Assembly (NCBI GenBank): GCA_031292465.1
Contig: JARLHB010000480.1
Span: forward strand, 1-10,257
Length of the DNA stretch: 10,257 nucleotides
DNA from: Ignavibacteriaceae bacterium
GTDB taxonomy: Bacteria; Bacteroidota; Ignavibacteria; Ignavibacteriales; Ignavibacteriaceae
Direction of reading: 5' to 3'
In this document: piece after piece, positions 6,783 to 10,257 of the stretch
How the letters are laid out: each line of letters starts with the position of its first letter
Numbering within the stretch: the first letter of the stretch is position 1
Notes under the pieces: generated by a model
Told to the model about the DNA's origin: nothing
Database searches by the model: none
The model's input: only the letters and a program-made list of their open reading frames with translations
Position numbers and translations under genes: made by a program

Positions 6783-9700
6783 TAGCAAATACATTTATAA
6801 AAAGGCCGGTTACGGCTATAGTAATCTCTATTGTATTAGCAATTTCCGGAATAATATGTATATTCAATCTGGCTGTTGATCAGTATCCTAATATTACTCC
6901 ACCCTCTGTAAGTATTAACGGACAGTACACAGGAGCTGATGCTCAAACTGTGGAACAGACTGTTGTAACTCCTATTGAAGAACAGGTAAACGGTACACCG
7001 GGTATGGAATATATGTCCAGTACCAGCACCAATTCCGGGGGAGCCAATATAGGTATTACTTTTAATGTCGGAACAAACGTACATATAGCCGCCTTAAACG
7101 TACAGAACCGGGTAGGTATCGCTTCTCCTTTATTACCTTCAGTAGTAAGCAAACTTGGTATGACGGTTCGGGCCCGAAACCCCAGTATGCTTATGCAGGT
7201 AGCTATATTTTCGCCTAAAGGAACACATGACGTTACATTCCTTGATAATTATACCAATATTTATATTAAAGATGCTTTGTTGCGTACACCGGGTATCGGA
7301 GATATAAATGCACGTATAGATAATTTCAGCATGCGTATCTGGATGAACCCGGAAAAGATGGCATCATACCAGCTAACGCCAAAGGATGTAATATCGGCAT
7401 TAAATTCTCAAAGTGTAAGGTTGGCAGCCGGCTCAGCAGGCGCTGCCCCGCAAAGCGATCAGCAGATATTTGAACAGGGAATACTTGTAAACAGTCAGTT
7501 AAAAAATGTTTCCGATTTTGAAAAAGTGATTGTTAAAACTATTCCGTCCACCGGCGAAGTTGTTTATCTTAAAGACGTGGCAAGAGTTGAATTGGGGAAA
7601 TTTTCATTTTCAAGCAATTCATTTGTTGACGGGAAAAGGGCTTCAATACTGTTTTTATACCAGTCTCCGGGAAGCAATGCTCTTGAAACGGCAAATAATG
7701 TTTACTCTACACTGCAGCAGTTGAAAAAATCTTTTCCTGATGATGTTGATTATAAGGTGCCTTTTGAAACGGTTACGATTATAAAAGTTTCGATGACTGA
7801 AGTTGTGAAAACCCTGCTATTGGCTCTGGGCCTTGTAGCCATAGTTGTTTTCCTGTTCCTTCAGAACATTCGTTCTACCATTATTCCTCTTCTTGCAATA
7901 CCTGTTTCTATTTTAGGCACCTTCATCTCTTTTGTACCGCTCGGCTTTACTATTAACACATTAACAATGTTCGGATTTGTGCTCGCAATTGGTATTGTTG
8001 TCGATGATGCAATAATTGTAGTGGAGGCGGTTCAGCATTATATAGACGCTTACGGGATGACTTCCAAGGAGGCAACTTACCGGGCAATGAAGGATATTTC
8101 AGGGCCGGTTGTAGCTATTGCACTTATATTAGCAGCTGTATTTGTTCCTGTAGGGGTTATACCAGGTATAGTTGGCAGGTTATACCAGCAGTTTGCAATT
8201 ACAATTGCTATCTCTGTAATACTTTCGGCGTTTGTTGCTTTATCACTTACACCTGCTCTTTGCACGCTTCTTTTAAAACCATCACGTATAAACAAAGAAA
8301 CTAAATGGCCGAGACGATTTTTTTATCTTTTCAATATTTGGTTCGGAAAACTTAATGATGATTATACACATGGCGTTAAACGCTGCATTCACGATTCATT
8401 TTATATAGTGATTCTGCTTATATGTATATGCATCGGTACGGTCCTTTTATTCAAAAGTAAACCATCAGGATTCATTCCGGGTGAAGATATAGGCCGCCTT
8501 TTTGTTACTTATAGTATGCCCGAAGGTACTACAACTACGAAATCAGTAGCCGTTATGACTAAATTAATGCATGTAATAGGTTCTACACCGGGAATCAATC
8601 ATTATTCCGCAGTATCCGGATTCAACATTCTTAATGGAGGTGCTACTTCAAACAGCGGCAGTGTCTTTTGCATGTTAAAGCCGTGGGCAGAACGTACAGT
8701 ACCGGAAGAGCAGGTGCCCGGTATTATGAATGTGCTAAGAAAACGTATTGCAATGGCTGGTATTAAAGATGCAAATATAGTAGTCATTCCTCCTCCTCCA
8801 ATTAACGGAATAGGATTGGCAGCCGGTTTCAGTATGCAGATACAACAAGGCAATACTAATGACGATGTTTATGCATTTGAAAAGGTAGTTAAAAAGTTTG
8901 TAGCTGAAGCGCATAAAAATCCTGCTATCAGTACTGCTTTTAGCTACTATGGTGCGCATACACCGAGCTATAAACTTACAGTTGACCGGGAAAAATGTGA
9001 AAAACTTGGAGTGAATGTTTCGGACGTATTTTCATCGCTTCAGTCTTTTATGGGCAGTTTACTCGTTAATCAATTCACACTTTATAACCGTATATTTTAT
9101 GTTGTGGTTCAGGCAGACACTACTTTCCGTGCGTTAATATCGGATGCTGACAAATATTATGTCCGAAACCAGGCGGGACAAATGCTTCCTTTAAGCGCAC
9201 TGATCAGTTATAAAATATCGGAAGCGCCTCCACTGGTTACTCATTTTAATTTATTCCGTTCCGCAGAGGTTGACGGCTCAACCCCGCCGGGATACAGTAC
9301 AAATCAGGGAATAGAAGCGCTTAGAGAAACTGCAGCAAAAGTTTTACCCCGCGGGTATACTTATGAATTTTCGGGATTGAGCTATGAGGAAATTAAGGCA
9401 GGCTCAACTACAATTTATATCTTTATATTTTCAATAACATTTGTATTCCTGTTTCTCGCAGCACTCTATGAAAGCTGGACGGTACCTTTATCTGTTATGC
9501 TTGCTGTACCTATTATAGCCTTTGGAGCTATTCTAATGCTTTACTGTCTTCCGAAGCTTACAAATAATGTTTATGCCCAGATTGGTCTTATAACATTAAT
9601 AGGCCTCTCTGCTAAAAATGCTATCCTTATTGTGGAATTTGCCAAGGTACGTGTGGACCGGGGGGAAGAACTTATTCATTCTACATTGGAAGCAGTCAGG

Positions 9701-10036
9701 CTGAGATTGCGCCCCATAATTATGACGTCTATGGCATTTATATTGGGCGTTCTACCTCTTGCATTTGCAACCGGAGCCGGTGCGGTAGCGAGGAATACAA
9801 TTGGATTTACGGTTCTTGGCGGTATGATTGCAGATTGTACATTAGCCATTCTTATTGTCCCGGTGCTTTTTGTTATAATTACCCGTGTATCTTACGGTAA
9901 AAAGAAGCTTGCATATCTTTTAGAGCATCATGAAGAATTGATGGAAAAAACAAAAAAGATGGAGAGGCAGAACCTGGATGCAGAATTAGAGTACGAGATA
10001 ATGCACAAGCCGAGTCAAAATAAAACAAAAAGTTAA
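6779..10036 (+). CDS. RND (HAE1/AcrB-type) inner-membrane efflux pump, second copy
   Basis: This second full-length pump of 1085 residues is collinear with the first; residue numbers match through the last transmembrane helices. By eye the two proteins are about two-thirds identical, while codons differ throughout, so the duplication is not recent. The relay is intact: Asp409 and Asp410 in GIVVDDAIIVVE, Lys946 in GLSAKNAILIVEFAK, Arg976 in RLRPIIMTS. Pocket positions differ from the first copy: Arg179 against Tyr, Phe615 against Leu, Ile617 against Val, Phe630 against Tyr. The C-terminal tail keeps the HHEELMEK and LEYEI blocks seen in the first copy. The ATG overlaps the preceding TGA as ATGA, which points to translational coupling and near-equal synthesis. 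It shares a single adaptor and channel with its neighbour, as MdtB and MdtC do in Enterobacteriaceae. A mixed trimer is therefore possible, though separate homotrimers cannot be excluded. The substrate is unknown. Confidence 0.97.
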   Translation: MIANTFIKRPVTAIVISIVLAISGIICIFNLAVDQYPNITPPSVSINGQYTGADAQTVEQTVVTPIEEQVNGTPGMEYMSSTSTNSGGANIGITFNVGTNVHIAALNVQNRVGIASPLLPSVVSKLGMTVRARNPSMLMQVAIFSPKGTHDVTFLDNYTNIYIKDALLRTPGIGDINARIDNFSMRIWMNPEKMASYQLTPKDVISALNSQSVRLAAGSAGAAPQSDQQIFEQGILVNSQLKNVSDFEKVIVKTIPSTGEVVYLKDVARVELGKFSFSSNSFVDGKRASILFLYQSPGSNALETANNVYSTLQQLKKSFPDDVDYKVPFETVTIIKVSMTEVVKTLLLALGLVAIVVFLFLQNIRSTIIPLLAIPVSILGTFISFVPLGFTINTLTMFGFVLAIGIVVDDAIIVVEAVQHYIDAYGMTSKEATYRAMKDISGPVVAIALILAAVFVPVGVIPGIVGRLYQQFAITIAISVILSAFVALSLTPALCTLLLKPSRINKETKWPRRFFYLFNIWFGKLNDDYTHGVKRCIHDSFYIVILLICICIGTVLLFKSKPSGFIPGEDIGRLFVTYSMPEGTTTTKSVAVMTKLMHVIGSTPGINHYSAVSGFNILNGGATSNSGSVFCMLKPWAERTVPEEQVPGIMNVLRKRIAMAGIKDANIVVIPPPPINGIGLAAGFSMQIQQGNTNDDVYAFEKVVKKFVAEAHKNPAISTAFSYYGAHTPSYKLTVDREKCEKLGVNVSDVFSSLQSFMGSLLVNQFTLYNRIFYVVVQADTTFRALISDADKYYVRNQAGQMLPLSALISYKISEAPPLVTHFNLFRSAEVDGSTPPGYSTNQGIEALRETAAKVLPRGYTYEFSGLSYEEIKAGSTTIYIFIFSITFVFLFLAALYESWTVPLSVMLAVPIIAFGAILMLYCLPKLTNNVYAQIGLITLIGLSAKNAILIVEFAKVRVDRGEELIHSTLEAVRLRLRPIIMTSMAFILGVLPLAFATGAGAVARNTIGFTVLGGMIADCTLAILIVPVLFVIITRVSYGKKKLAYLLEHHEELMEKTKKMERQNLDAELEYEIMHKPSQNKTKS

Positions 10037-10085
10037 GCCCTTTGCAATCAAATGCCACTGCTTGAAGGCCGCGGCAATAAATATC
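10037..10085. other. convergent gap between pump operon and nitroreductase gene
   Basis: This short gap separates two genes that converge. No strong terminator is visible: there is no GC-rich stem followed by a T-run on either strand. The only symmetry is an all-A/T 7-base pair of arms (10076-10082 and 10091-10097) spanning the nitroreductase stop codon, too weak to be called a terminator. A short GC-rich patch (GGCCGCGGC) lies at about 10067-10075. Confidence 0.4.
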
Positions 10086-10257
10086 TTACCATTTATTAAA
10101 ATGGATTCGCGATTTGTCAAATCTGTCTTCTGTTTTTACTTCTTCAGCCGGATAGCCTAAAGAAATTATGGAAACAGGAACAATGTTTTTGGGAATTTTA
10201 TAATATTTCCGTATTCCCTCAACTGTATCTTTATTTGGATAAGCGCTAATCCAAACC
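10086..10257 (-). CDS. nitroreductase-family flavoprotein, C-terminal fragment
   Basis: The minus strand is open from the right edge to a TAA at 10086-10088, giving the last 56 residues of a protein that begins outside the window. The fragment reads VWISAYPNKDTVEGIRKYYK, then IPKNIVPVSIISLGYPAEE, and ends DRFDKSRIHFNKW. This matches the C-terminus of FMN-dependent nitroreductase-family enzymes: a W-x-x-x-YP segment, a short helix before IP-(x)n-P, the hydrophobic strand ending in GYPAE, then DR(F/Y)-x-x-S-x-(V/I)H-x-x-x-W. Members are cytoplasmic NAD(P)H-dependent oxidoreductases acting on nitro compounds, quinones or flavins; the substrate here cannot be told. The gene is transcribed toward the pump operon and is not part of it. 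Base 10257 belongs to an incomplete codon. The family call rests on these C-terminal motifs only. Confidence 0.85.
   Translation of the reverse strand, partial: VWISAYPNKDTVEGIRKYYKIPKNIVPVSIISLGYPAEEVKTEDRFDKSRIHFNKW

Noticed and set aside
3522..10036. Recent gene conversion between the tandem pumps
   Set aside because: The longest identical DNA runs I noticed are only about 16-17 bases, and synonymous differences are spread along the whole length, so no recently homogenised block is visible.
10076..10097. 7-base inverted repeat AATAAAT / ATTTATT as a bidirectional terminator
   Set aside because: The stem is entirely A/T, has an 8-base loop and overlaps the nitroreductase stop codon. It is too weak for an intrinsic terminator.

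Overview
The window looks like a piece of a Bacteroidota-type chromosome. It is AT-rich, especially between genes, and start codons lack strong Shine-Dalgarno sequences. The gene set is a lipoprotein RND adaptor, AcrB-like pumps and a TolC-like protein. Genus cannot be told from the sequence, and the phylum assignment is an inference.

Layout, left to right. (1) Positions 1-489 hold the 3' end of an MFS exporter gene whose start lies outside the window. (2) A very AT-rich gap from 490 to 767 carries only weak promoter-like signals and short repeats. The true leader may run to about 893, because the first ~42 codons of the next reading frame look non-coding. (3) Positions 768-10036 form one co-directional efflux operon: a TolC-family outer-membrane channel, a lipoprotein membrane-fusion adaptor, and two tandem full-length RND (HAE1/AcrB-type) inner-membrane pumps. 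The pumps overlap by 4 bases (ATGA). (4) After a 49-base gap, the 3' end of a convergent nitroreductase-family gene enters from the right edge on the minus strand.

How the genes work together: the four operon products supply every part of a tripartite proton-driven efflux machine, with the pump in the inner membrane, the lipid-anchored periplasmic adaptor, and the outer-membrane duct. Two different pump subunits share a single adaptor and channel. They could form two alternative homotrimeric pumps or a mixed trimer like MdtBC. Both copies keep the AcrB proton-relay residues (Asp409, Asp410, Lys946, Arg976), so both should be active, yet they differ at positions that line the drug pocket in AcrB. 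No regulator gene is visible in the window, so inducer and substrates cannot be inferred.

I found no CRISPR array, insertion sequence, RNA gene or clearly novel system. The points most worth a second look are the tandem pump pair, the TolC gene's missing conventional start codon, an 8-bp-arm inverted repeat in its putative leader, and the frame that stays open beyond the adaptor's TAG stop.
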